A DNA stretch of 64,000 bases from Phenylobacterium sp. Root1290 (lineage in GTDB: Bacteria > Pseudomonadota > Alphaproteobacteria > Caulobacterales > Caulobacteraceae). A model generated the notes under the pieces. That model saw only the letters and a list, made by a program, of their open reading frames with translations. It was not told the DNA's origin and searched no databases. Shown here one piece after another: positions 39,057 through 47,067 of the stretch (position 1 is its first letter; every line of letters begins with the position of its first letter). The DNA lies in the NCBI RefSeq assembly GCF_001425305.1, contig NZ_LMEE01000002.1:754191-818190 (forward strand), written 5' to 3'. The position numbers and the translations under genes were made by a program.

Positions 39057-39701
39057 TCAGCGCTCGCCGCGCCAGACGCCGCGCGCGATGATGGTCAGCT
39101 GGCTGACGATCAGGTGCTCGCGCTCGACCCAAGGAAAGCTCGGCTTGGCGATCAGCAGCGAGACCAGGCCGTGCATCGCCGACCAGGCGCACTGGGTCAG
39201 GGTCTCGAGGTCGAGGTCGAGGGTCAGGCCCAGCGCCTGCAGCTTGGCGAGTTCGCCGCGCAGCACGCCGTAGGTCGCCTGCACCGCCGGGGCCATGGCG
39301 AGGTCCTTGGTCTCGGCCAGCAGCTTTCGCACCTGCTGGCCCTCGGACATGAAGGCGATGCGGTACATGTCCGGATTGTCGAGCCCGAAGTCGACATAGA
39401 TCCGCAGCATCGCCACCAGACAGTCGAGCGTCTCGATCGGTCCGCGGTCGCTGTCCGCCAGCCGCTGGGCCAGCAGGGCGAAGGCGCGGTCCTGCAGCTC
39501 GCCACCGATATCGTCCTTGGTCGGAAAGTAAGCGTAGAGGGTGGGCTGCGAGATGCCGACCGCCTGGGCGATCTGCCGGGTCGAGACGCCGTAGATCCCG
39601 AACTCGGTGAACAGCTTGAGCGCCGCCGCGAGGATCTCCTCGCGCCGTTCGGCTCCCTGGCCCTTCGCCTTCCGGGGCGAGCGTGAGCTCGGCGCATTCA
39701 T
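39057..39701 (-). CDS. TetR family transcriptional regulator
   Basis: This 214-aa regulator has a basic N-terminal extension (SSRSPRKAKGQG) and a TetR helix-turn-helix at residues about 25-60 (GVSTRQIAQAVGISQPTLYAYFPTKDD); a ligand-binding helical domain follows. It diverges from an RND efflux operon with only 78 bases between starts, which contain a direct-repeat operator, so it most likely represses that operon and itself. Its TGA abuts the TGA of the convergent GAF gene within the palindrome TGATCA. The ligand is probably an efflux substrate. Confidence 0.93.
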   Translation of the reverse strand: MNAPSSRSPRKAKGQGAERREEILAAALKLFTEFGIYGVSTRQIAQAVGISQPTLYAYFPTKDDIGGELQDRAFALLAQRLADSDRGPIETLDCLVAMLRIYVDFGLDNPDMYRIAFMSEGQQVRKLLAETKDLAMAPAVQATYGVLRGELAKLQALGLTLDLDLETLTQCAWSAMHGLVSLLIAKPSFPWVEREHLIVSQLTIIARGVWRGER

Positions 39702-39751
39702 TCCTGCATGCCTGTCATAAGCCGCTGTCGCTTGACAATCCCACATTATCG

Positions 39752-39774
39752 ATCACTGATCACCTATCACTGAT
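39752..39774. promoter_or_regulatory. Candidate TetR operator
   Basis: ATCACTGAT occurs twice (39752-39760 and 39766-39774), 14 bases centre to centre, within a run of GATCA-like half sites. A TTGACA at 39732-39737 may be a -35 element. Binding here would cover the start of the efflux operon and the regulator's promoter. Confidence 0.6.
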
Positions 39775-39779
39775 TGATT

Positions 39780-40880
39780 ATGGAGTTTCCGGTGCGCATC
39801 AGGCGTTTTGTGAGACCACGCCTCGTTCGCGCCGGAGTGGCGGCGGCCGCCAGCCTGGCCGCCGCCACCGCTTGTTCGCAGGCCGAGAAGACGGCGCAGA
39901 CGCCGCCGCCGGCCCCGGTCGAGGCGGTGGCCGTGCGCAGCCCCTCGGACGGCGCGATCCTCGCCGCCACCGGGCCGCTGGAGCGCCGACGCGAGATGAC
40001 GCTGTCGTTCCGCATCGGCGGCGTGATCACGGCGCTCAATGTCGACGACGGCGACGTGGTGCGGGCCGGCCAGGTGCTGGCCAGCCTCGACCCCGCCGGG
40101 GTCGCCGCGGCGCAGACCCAGGCCGACGTCGAGGTCGAGCGGGCGCAGCGCGACCTGGCCCGCGACCAGACGCTGTTCGACAAGGGCTTCATCTCGGTTC
40201 AACGGCTCGACGACCGCAAGAGCGCCCTGCGCGCGGCGCAGGCGCGGGCAGGCTCGGCCGCCTTCGACCGCCGCTGGGCGCGGCTGGTGTCGCCAGCCAG
40301 CGGCGTGGTGCTGCAACGCACGGCCCAGTCGGGCGAGGTCGTGCAACCCGGACAGGCGGTGCTGCGCATCGCCGACGAAACCAGCCCGCTCACCCTGCGC
40401 GCGCCTCTGGCCGACCGCGACGTGATCCGCGTCCGCGTCGGCCAGAGCGCCAGCGTGCGGATCGACGGTCTCCCCACCGTCGTGCCCGGTCGTGTCAGCC
40501 GGGTCGGTGAGCGGGCCGGCCCACAGACCGGCGCCGTGGACGTCGAGATCGAGCTGCTGGGCGCCCATCCCCTGCGCTCAGGCCAGATGGCGACGGCGGA
40601 GATCGCCGTCGGCGCCGCGCCGACCAGCCCGATGTCGCGCGTCCCGGCCGAGGCGATCCTGGAGGCCGACGGCAAGCGCGCCTTCGTGTTCGTGGTCGAG
40701 AAGGACGTCGCCCGGCGCCGCGCGGTCGCCTTCGGCGGCTTCGACGGCGACGATGCGCTGGTGTCGGGACTGCCCGCCGGCGCGCGGGTGATCACCGCCG
40801 GGGCCGGCTTCGTCGGCGAGGGCGAGAAGGTCCAGGTCGTCGACCCCAAACAGCTCAACCTGGCCTCGGCGGGGAAGTGA
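39780..40880 (+). CDS. RND efflux periplasmic adaptor (membrane fusion protein)
   Basis: This 366-aa adaptor links an inner-membrane RND pump to an outer-membrane channel. The signal ends in the lipobox LAAATAC near residue 32, so it is a probable lipoprotein. Next come the biotinyl/lipoyl half motifs (EAVAVRSPSDG, then RIGGVITALNVDDGDVVRAGQ), a helical hairpin (residues about 110-145), SPASGVVLQRTAQSGEVVQPGQ, and beta-barrel and MP domains. A GTG at 39792 with GGAG seven bases upstream is an equally plausible start. No outer-membrane factor gene is adjacent. Confidence 0.92.
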   Translation: MEFPVRIRRFVRPRLVRAGVAAAASLAAATACSQAEKTAQTPPPAPVEAVAVRSPSDGAILAATGPLERRREMTLSFRIGGVITALNVDDGDVVRAGQVLASLDPAGVAAAQTQADVEVERAQRDLARDQTLFDKGFISVQRLDDRKSALRAAQARAGSAAFDRRWARLVSPASGVVLQRTAQSGEVVQPGQAVLRIADETSPLTLRAPLADRDVIRVRVGQSASVRIDGLPTVVPGRVSRVGERAGPQTGAVDVEIELLGAHPLRSGQMATAEIAVGAAPTSPMSRVPAEAILEADGKRAFVFVVEKDVARRRAVAFGGFDGDDALVSGLPAGARVITAGAGFVGEGEKVQVVDPKQLNLASAGK

Positions 40881-40884
40881 CGCG

Positions 40885-43800
40885 ATGAGGTTCGACGTCG
40901 CCGCCTTCGCCGTCCGCAACTGGCAGTTCACGCTGGTCGCCTTCGCCCTGCTGGCCATGCTGGGGCTGAACGCCCTGATGACCACGCCCAGATCGGAGGA
41001 CCCGCACTTCCCGATCCCGGTCGTGGTGGTCCGCGCCGTGCTGCCTGGGGCCGAGCCGGCCGAGATGGAGCAGCTGGTCGCCGACCCGATCGAGGACGTG
41101 CTGGACGGGCTGGACGACGTCAGCAAGATCAGCTCGACCAGCCTGGACGGCGCGGCCGTGGTCAGCGTCGAGTTCGACTGGAGCGTCAACCCCGAGCGCA
41201 AGTACGACGAGGTCGTGCGCGAGGTGAACGCCCTGCGCGCGAACCTGCCCGCCGGCCTGGTCCGCCTCGAGGTGCGGCGCGTGCGCACCACCGAAGTCGC
41301 CATCGCCCAGGTCGCGCTGGTCAGCGAGCACCTGCCGATGCGGCGCCTGGAAAAGCTGGCGGACAACCTGCGCGAACGGCTCGACCGCACGCCGGGCGTG
41401 CGCGAGGCGCGGTACTGGGGCGCCCCAGGATCGGAAGTGCGCGTGGCGCTCGACCTGCCCAAACTGGCGGCGATGCAGTTGCCGCCGACCGCGGTGGCCG
41501 ACGCCCTGCGCGCGGCCGGCGCGGAGACCCCGGTCGGCGCGGCGCATGCGGGCGACCGGCGGTTCAACGTCAAGGCGGGGGGCGCCTTCCGCGACCTGGA
41601 GACCGTGGCGAACACGCCCGTCCGCTCGGTGGACGGACAGGTCGTGCGCGTCAAGGACGTGGCGCAGGTCGCCTGGGCCCAGCAGGAAGCCGACCACCTG
41701 ACCCGCTTCAACGGCCAGCGCGCCGTGTTCGTGACCGTGGCCCAGAAGGACGGCGCCGACGTGGCGCGGGTGACCAAGGGCGTCGACCAGACCCTGGACG
41801 AGTTCCAGAAGACCCTGCCCGCCGGCGTGAAGCTGGAGCGCGGCTTCGTGCAGGCCGAGAACGTCGAGCACCGGCTCTCGCGGCTGTTCCGCGACTTCGG
41901 CCTGGCCCTCGCCCTGGTGATGGTGACGCTGCTGCCGCTGGGCCTGCGGGCCGGCGGCGTGGTGATGCTGTCGATCCCGCTCTCGCTGCTGATCGGCCTG
42001 TCGGTGCTGCAGGCGCTGGGGTTCACGGTCAACCAGCTGGCCATCGCCGGGTTCGTGCTGTCGCTGGGGCTGCTGGTCGACGACAGCATCGTCGTCACCG
42101 AGAACATCGCCCGCCACCTGCGCGAGGGCGAGAGCAGGCTGAACGCGGCGATCAACGGCACACGGCAGATCACCCTGGCGGTGATCGGCTGCACGGCGAC
42201 GCTGATGTTCGCCTTCCTGCCGCTGCTGGCCCTGCCCGGCGGCTCAGGCGCCTATATCCGCTCGCTGCCGGTGACGGTGCTGGCGACGGTGGGCGCCTCG
42301 CTGGTGGTGGCGCTGACCATCATTCCGTTCCTGGCCAGCCGCATGCTGTCGCGGCACGAGGACCCGGAAGGCAATGCGATCCTTCGGGCCGTCAACGGCG
42401 CCATCCATCGCTTCTACACGCCGGTGCTGCAACGGGCGCTGGCGCGTCCATGGGCGGCGATCGCGATCATCGGCGCCATCTGCGCCACCACCGTGCCGAT
42501 GCTGGGCGCGATCGGCTCGAGCCTGTTCCCGCCCGCCGAGACCCCGCAGTTCCTGGTGCGGGTCGAGGCCGCCGACGGCGCGGCCATGGCGAAGACCGAC
42601 CAGGCGCTGCGCTATGTTGAGACCCGGCTGAAAGCGACCCCGCAGGTCAAGTGGACCGCCGCCAACCTCGGCCGCGGAAACCCCCAGATCTTCTACAATC
42701 AGCAGCAGCGCGAGACCCAGACCAGCTATGGCGAGGTGTTCGCCAGCCTGACGGCCTGGGAGCCCGGCAAGAGCGAACAGGTGCTGGACGCCCTGCGCGC
42801 CGACTTCGCCCGCTATCCGGGTGCGAAGATCAGCATCGTGACCTTCGAAAACGGCCCGCCGATCGAGGCGCCGGTCGCCGTGCGGATCACCGGCGAGAAC
42901 CTGGACGTCCTGAAGGCCCTCGCCGCGCGCGCCGAGCAGATCATGAAGACCACGCCGGGGACCCGCGACGTGGAAAACCCGCTGCGGCTCGACCGCACGG
43001 ACATCGACCTTGGCCTCGACGAGGCCAAGGCCGCGGCCCTGGGCATGCCGGCCGGCGCCGCGCGGCGGACGGCCCGCCTGGCGCTGTCGGGCGAGGACGC
43101 GGCCCGCTATCGCGATCCCGACGGCGACGACTATCCGGTGCGCGTGCGCCTGCCGATGGGCGAGCGCAACGAACTGGCGGCGCTCTCGCAGATCCATGTG
43201 CCGACGGCCGGCGGCCAATCGGCGCCGCTGTCGGCGGTGGCCGAACCGCAGTTCAAGTCCAGCCCGGCCCGCATCACCCGCTACGACCGCGAACGGACGG
43301 TGACCGTGACCTCGCAGGTCCGCACCGGCGCCCTGACCTCGAAGGTCACCGCCGACGTGCAGGCGCGCCTGGCCAAGGAACTGCCGATCCCGGCCGGTTA
43401 CGAGCTCTCGTTGGGCGGCCAGGCCGAGGCGCAGTCCGAGAGTTTCGCGGGTCTGGGCGCGGCGATCCTGGTGGCGGTGTTCGGCATCCTCGCCATCCTG
43501 GTGCTGGAATTCGGCAAGTTCCGCACGGCGCTGGTGGTGGCCGGCGTCATCCCGCTCGGCCTGTTCGGCGCGGTCGCGGCGCTATGGCTGACCGGCAATT
43601 CGCTATCGTTCACCGCGACGATCGGGCTGATCGCCCTGATCGGCATCGAGATCAAGAACTCGATCCTGCTGGTCGACTTCACCGAGCAGCTGCGCAAGGG
43701 CGGGATGGGCCTGCGCGAGGCGATCGAGAAGGCCGGCGAGGTGCGCTTCCTTCCGGTGCTGCTGACCTCGGTCACCGCCATCGGCGGCCTGCTGCCGCTG

Positions 43801-43977
43801 GCGCTGGAGGGCTCGGGTCTCTACTCGCCGCTGGCCATCGCCATCATCGGCGGGCTGATCACCTCGACCTTCCTGAGCCGGGTGGCGACGCCGGTGACCT
43901 ATCTGCTTCTCTCACGCAGCGAAGAGAAGAACTTGGTCGACGTGGGCGAGATTGGCGCTGAAGCTCAGGCGGCATGA
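40885..43977 (+). CDS. RND efflux transporter permease
   Basis: This 1030-aa AcrB/MexF-type proton antiporter has twelve predicted membrane helices and two large periplasmic loops. Proton-relay residues are visible: the paired Asp in GLLVDDSIVVTENI (TM4) and the Lys in EIKNSILLVDFTEQ (TM10). The N-terminal RNWQFTLVAFALLAMLGLNA is TM1. It starts 4 bases after the adaptor stop, and its stop overlaps the MFS start (ATGA). Likely exports drugs or toxic metabolites; the exact substrate range is not readable. Confidence 0.96.
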   Translation: MRFDVAAFAVRNWQFTLVAFALLAMLGLNALMTTPRSEDPHFPIPVVVVRAVLPGAEPAEMEQLVADPIEDVLDGLDDVSKISSTSLDGAAVVSVEFDWSVNPERKYDEVVREVNALRANLPAGLVRLEVRRVRTTEVAIAQVALVSEHLPMRRLEKLADNLRERLDRTPGVREARYWGAPGSEVRVALDLPKLAAMQLPPTAVADALRAAGAETPVGAAHAGDRRFNVKAGGAFRDLETVANTPVRSVDGQVVRVKDVAQVAWAQQEADHLTRFNGQRAVFVTVAQKDGADVARVTKGVDQTLDEFQKTLPAGVKLERGFVQAENVEHRLSRLFRDFGLALALVMVTLLPLGLRAGGVVMLSIPLSLLIGLSVLQALGFTVNQLAIAGFVLSLGLLVDDSIVVTENIARHLREGESRLNAAINGTRQITLAVIGCTATLMFAFLPLLALPGGSGAYIRSLPVTVLATVGASLVVALTIIPFLASRMLSRHEDPEGNAILRAVNGAIHRFYTPVLQRALARPWAAIAIIGAICATTVPMLGAIGSSLFPPAETPQFLVRVEAADGAAMAKTDQALRYVETRLKATPQVKWTAANLGRGNPQIFYNQQQRETQTSYGEVFASLTAWEPGKSEQVLDALRADFARYPGAKISIVTFENGPPIEAPVAVRITGENLDVLKALAARAEQIMKTTPGTRDVENPLRLDRTDIDLGLDEAKAAALGMPAGAARRTARLALSGEDAARYRDPDGDDYPVRVRLPMGERNELAALSQIHVPTAGGQSAPLSAVAEPQFKSSPARITRYDRERTVTVTSQVRTGALTSKVTADVQARLAKELPIPAGYELSLGGQAEAQSESFAGLGAAILVAVFGILAILVLEFGKFRTALVVAGVIPLGLFGAVAALWLTGNSLSFTATIGLIALIGIEIKNSILLVDFTEQLRKGGMGLREAIEKAGEVRFLPVLLTSVTAIGGLLPLALEGSGLYSPLAIAIIGGLITSTFLSRVATPVTYLLLSRSEEKNLVDVGEIGAEAQAA

Positions 43978-45140
43978 ACCCACGTGTCCTCGTCCTGGCC
44001 CTTTCGACGTTCTCATTCGGATCCAGCGCCTTCATTTTCGCGGGCCTGCTGGAGACCATGGCCGCCGACCTGGGCGTTTCGACCGGGGCGGCGGGCCAAC
44101 TGCAGACCGCCTATGTGCTGAGCTCGGCTCTCGCCGGGCCGCCGCTGGCGATGCTGCTGGGCAGGAGGGAACGCAAGGCGGTGCTGCTGACCGCGCTCGG
44201 CCTGGCCGTGGCGCTGAGCCTGGTCTGCATGGTCGCCGCCAACTTCACCCAACTGCTGGGCCTGCGTGCGGCGCTGGGCGCGATCGCCGCCCTGGCTGGG
44301 CCGGCCGCCTCGACCATGGCCGCCAGCCTGGTTCCGCCGGAACGACGCGGATCGGCGATGGCGACGGTGATGGGAGGCATGACCATCGCGTTCCTGCTGG
44401 GCATTCCCCTGGGCAGCGTAGTGGGCGCGGCGTTCGGCTGGCGCGCGACCTTCGCGCTGTCGGCGCTGCTCTCGCTGATCTCATTCGTCGCCGTGGCGCT
44501 GGCCACCCCCAAGGTGGAGGCCCCCGCACCGATCAAGGGCGGCAAGCTGGCGATCCCCACGGCGCTGCCGCTGTGGGCGGCGACCTTCCTGGCCTTTGGC
44601 GCCAACATGACCGTCTCGACCTACATCGCCCCGATCATCCGACTGCAGACCGGGATCACCGGCGCGGGCGTCGGCGCGTTCCAGATCGTCATCGGCCTGG
44701 GCAGCTTCATCGGCCTGTGGCTGGGCGGCCGCAGCGCCGACCGCGGCAAGGGCGGCCTGGCGGTGGGCCTGGCCTTTCTCGCCCTGGGGCTGGGCGCAGG
44801 CCTGCACGAGCTGGAGCTGCTGGGCGGCGCGCCGGCCGGACCGGCCACCTATGCGGTGGTTTGCTGCGCCATCCTGATCGCCGCCACGGCGCTGTTCGCG
44901 ATCATGCCGGTCGTGCAGACCCGCCTGGTGGAGGCGTTGCCGACCGCCGCCCCGATGGCCCTCGCGTTGAACGGCTCGGCCGCGTCGATGGGCCAGGCCC
45001 TGGGCGGCGCGGTGGGCGGCGCGATGCTGACCAGCTTCGGCGGTCCGGCCCTGACCTCGGCGTCGATTGCGCTGGCGGTGGGCGGCGCGGCGTTCTGGGC
45101 GCTGACCGCCGGCAGGACCAAGCGCCTGGCGGTCGCCTAG
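43974..45140 (+). CDS. MFS transporter (drug/arabinose efflux-like)
   Basis: This 388-aa major facilitator has about twelve hydrophobic segments. The early LGVSTGAAGQLQTAYVLSSALAG region and the loop GRRERKAVL between TM2 and TM3 match the DHA1/AraJ group. It is translationally coupled to the RND permease (ATGA), which is unusual, as RND operons normally continue with an outer-membrane channel. A second exporter under the same TetR control would broaden or complete substrate removal. Confidence 0.9.
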   Translation: MNPRVLVLALSTFSFGSSAFIFAGLLETMAADLGVSTGAAGQLQTAYVLSSALAGPPLAMLLGRRERKAVLLTALGLAVALSLVCMVAANFTQLLGLRAALGAIAALAGPAASTMAASLVPPERRGSAMATVMGGMTIAFLLGIPLGSVVGAAFGWRATFALSALLSLISFVAVALATPKVEAPAPIKGGKLAIPTALPLWAATFLAFGANMTVSTYIAPIIRLQTGITGAGVGAFQIVIGLGSFIGLWLGGRSADRGKGGLAVGLAFLALGLGAGLHELELLGGAPAGPATYAVVCCAILIAATALFAIMPVVQTRLVEALPTAAPMALALNGSAASMGQALGGAVGGAMLTSFGGPALTSASIALAVGGAAFWALTAGRTKRLAVA

Positions 45141-45229
45141 ACGAGGAAGCCGCCACGCTCTAGGCGGTTGCGGCCGTTCAGCGAACGGTGTTGGTAATGC
45201 GGGTTCCGTTCTCCAGCGAGCCCCGCCGC

Positions 45230-46246
45230 ATGACCCTTGCCCCCCTGCCCGCCCAGCCCGCCGCCGTTCCCTGGCCGACCCAGGCCTGGCCGACCGGCGA
45301 CCTGCCTGCGTCGCTGCAGGACGAGCGATTCAAGGCGCTGCTGGGCGAAGCGTTCGAAGGCGACAGCGTCGGCGAGACCCATGCGCTGGCCATCGTCCAG
45401 GGCGGCAAGCTGATCTTCGAGCGCTATGGCGAGGGGCACGGCCCCGACGCCACCTATCCGTCGTGGTCGAAGGCCAAGAGCATCACCCAGGCGCTGGTCG
45501 GGATGCTGGTGCTGGACGGCAAGCTGGACATCCATGCCCCGGCAAAGGTCCCGGAGTGGAGCGCCGAGGGCGACCCGCGCGCGGCCATCACGCTGGACCA
45601 GCTGCTGCGCATGTCGAGCGGTCTGAAGTTCGTCGAGGACTATGTGCCGGGCAGCGTCTCGGACGTGATCGAGATGCTGTTCCAGTCCGGCAAGGGCGAC
45701 GTCGCGCACTATGCGGCCAGTCTGCCGCTGGAACATGCGCCGGGCAGCTTCTGGTCCTATGCCAGCGGGACCAGCAACATCGTGGCCCGCGCCGCGGGCG
45801 ATGCGTCCGGAGACCTGAAGACGTTCATGCAGGAGCGACTGTTCGCGCCGCTCGGCATGAAGACCCCAATCCCGAAGTTCGACGCCGCTGGCACCTTCAT
45901 CGGCTCGTCGTTCTGCTACGCCAGCGCCCGCGACTTTGCGCGCTTCGGCCTGCTCTATCTGCGCGACGGCGTCTGGGAAGACCGGCGGCTGCTGCCCGAG
46001 GGCTGGGTCGACTACGCCCGCACGCCGACCTTCCAGCAGCCAGGCGCGAGCGAGCTGGGCTATGGCGCCCACTGGTGGCTGGGCATCGCCGGCGAGGGCT
46101 CGTTCTCGGCCAACGGCTATGACGGCCAGTTCACGGTGCTGGTCCCCGAGCTCGACCTGATCCTGGTGCGGCACGGGGCGACGCCGCTGGACAAGAAGGA
46201 CGCGCTGGCGGCGTGGGTCGGCCAGACGGTGGACTGCTTCCGATGA
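45230..46246 (+). CDS. Beta-lactamase-fold serine hydrolase
   Basis: This 338-aa member of the class C beta-lactamase/penicillin-binding-protein-like esterase family has the nucleophile motif S-x-x-K at Ser78-Lys81 (YPSWSKAKS) and the second motif Tyr in SYASGTSN near residue 182. The C-terminal HWWLGI replaces the usual KTG/HTG box. No signal peptide is predicted from the ATG at 45230, so a cytoplasmic esterase or amidase is more likely than a true beta-lactamase. ATGs at 45197 and 45188 (GTG) are possible earlier starts. Coupled to the PIG-L gene. Confidence 0.85.
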   Translation: MTLAPLPAQPAAVPWPTQAWPTGDLPASLQDERFKALLGEAFEGDSVGETHALAIVQGGKLIFERYGEGHGPDATYPSWSKAKSITQALVGMLVLDGKLDIHAPAKVPEWSAEGDPRAAITLDQLLRMSSGLKFVEDYVPGSVSDVIEMLFQSGKGDVAHYAASLPLEHAPGSFWSYASGTSNIVARAAGDASGDLKTFMQERLFAPLGMKTPIPKFDAAGTFIGSSFCYASARDFARFGLLYLRDGVWEDRRLLPEGWVDYARTPTFQQPGASELGYGAHWWLGIAGEGSFSANGYDGQFTVLVPELDLILVRHGATPLDKKDALAAWVGQTVDCFR

Positions 46247-47067
46247 TGTGGCTGCTGCCGGTCCTGGCGGCGGCGAAGGGCGGAGCCACGTTCTGGCTCG
46301 CCCGCAAGAAACTGAATGACGACGACGTGCCGGTGGCCCGCGACCTGTTTGCCGCCGGTGCGCCGCGCAAGGCGATGGCGATCTGGGCCCACCCCGACGA
46401 TGAGATCACCTGCGCCGGCGCCCTGGCCGGCATGGCGCACGGCGGCGCCGAGCTGACCCTGGTCTACCTGACCGCCGGAGAAGCGGCCAAGGACACCGGT
46501 TATTCGCGCGATGAGCTGGCGCGCGTACGCCGGGCCGAAGCCCAGGCGGCGGGAGAGCACCTGGGCGCGGCGCATGTCGAGGTGCTGGCTTTTCCGGACG
46601 GCGGGCTGCCGCGCAGCGATGGCGGCGCGGCGAAGGCGGCGATCGCGGGCCTGATCGAACGCTTCCAGCCCAGCCTGGTGGTCAGCTTCGACGAGAAGGT
46701 CGGCTTCTATGGCCATCCTGACCACATCCAGACCGGACGCTGGGTGCGCGAGGTGATCGAGCAAGGCGCGCCGTCGGTGCGGCGGCTGTACCAGGCGACC
46801 CTGCCCAAGGCGATGATCGCCCTGGCGATGAAGCTGGTGAGCGCCTTTCGCGACAACTATCCGCAGGTGCCCGAGGATGGATTGCCGGCGCCGAGCGTGG
46901 CGGTGAACATCGTGGCGCACGGGCGGCGCAAGCGGCGGCTGCTGGACGTCCACGCCTCGCAGGCCAAGGTCATCGCCGACGTGCAGCCCTATGCCGACCG
47001 CGTGCCGCACTGGCTGTACTATCGGCTGTTCGACCGGGAGTACTTCACGCTGGCGATCGATCGCTAG
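46243..47067 (+). CDS. PIG-L family deacetylase
   Basis: This 274-aa zinc-dependent N-acetylglucosamine-type deacetylase has its metal-binding and base residues in IWAHPDDEITCAG (His50, Asp52, Asp53, Glu54) and the third ligand in GFYGHPDHIQTGR. The N-terminal hydrophobic stretch (MMWLLPVLAAAKGGATFWLA) could be a membrane anchor. Its ATG overlaps the stop of the beta-lactamase-fold gene, so both enzymes may act on one acylated or acetylated sugar conjugate. It ends on a CTAG shared with the convergent glycosidase. Confidence 0.9.
   Translation: MMWLLPVLAAAKGGATFWLARKKLNDDDVPVARDLFAAGAPRKAMAIWAHPDDEITCAGALAGMAHGGAELTLVYLTAGEAAKDTGYSRDELARVRRAEAQAAGEHLGAAHVEVLAFPDGGLPRSDGGAAKAAIAGLIERFQPSLVVSFDEKVGFYGHPDHIQTGRWVREVIEQGAPSVRRLYQATLPKAMIALAMKLVSAFRDNYPQVPEDGLPAPSVAVNIVAHGRRKRRLLDVHASQAKVIADVQPYADRVPHWLYYRLFDREYFTLAIDR

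Noticed and set aside
45230..46246. Annotation as a beta-lactamase resistance gene
   Set aside because: Although S-x-x-K is present, there is no signal peptide and the KTG box is replaced by HWWLG, so an esterase or amidase role is more likely.
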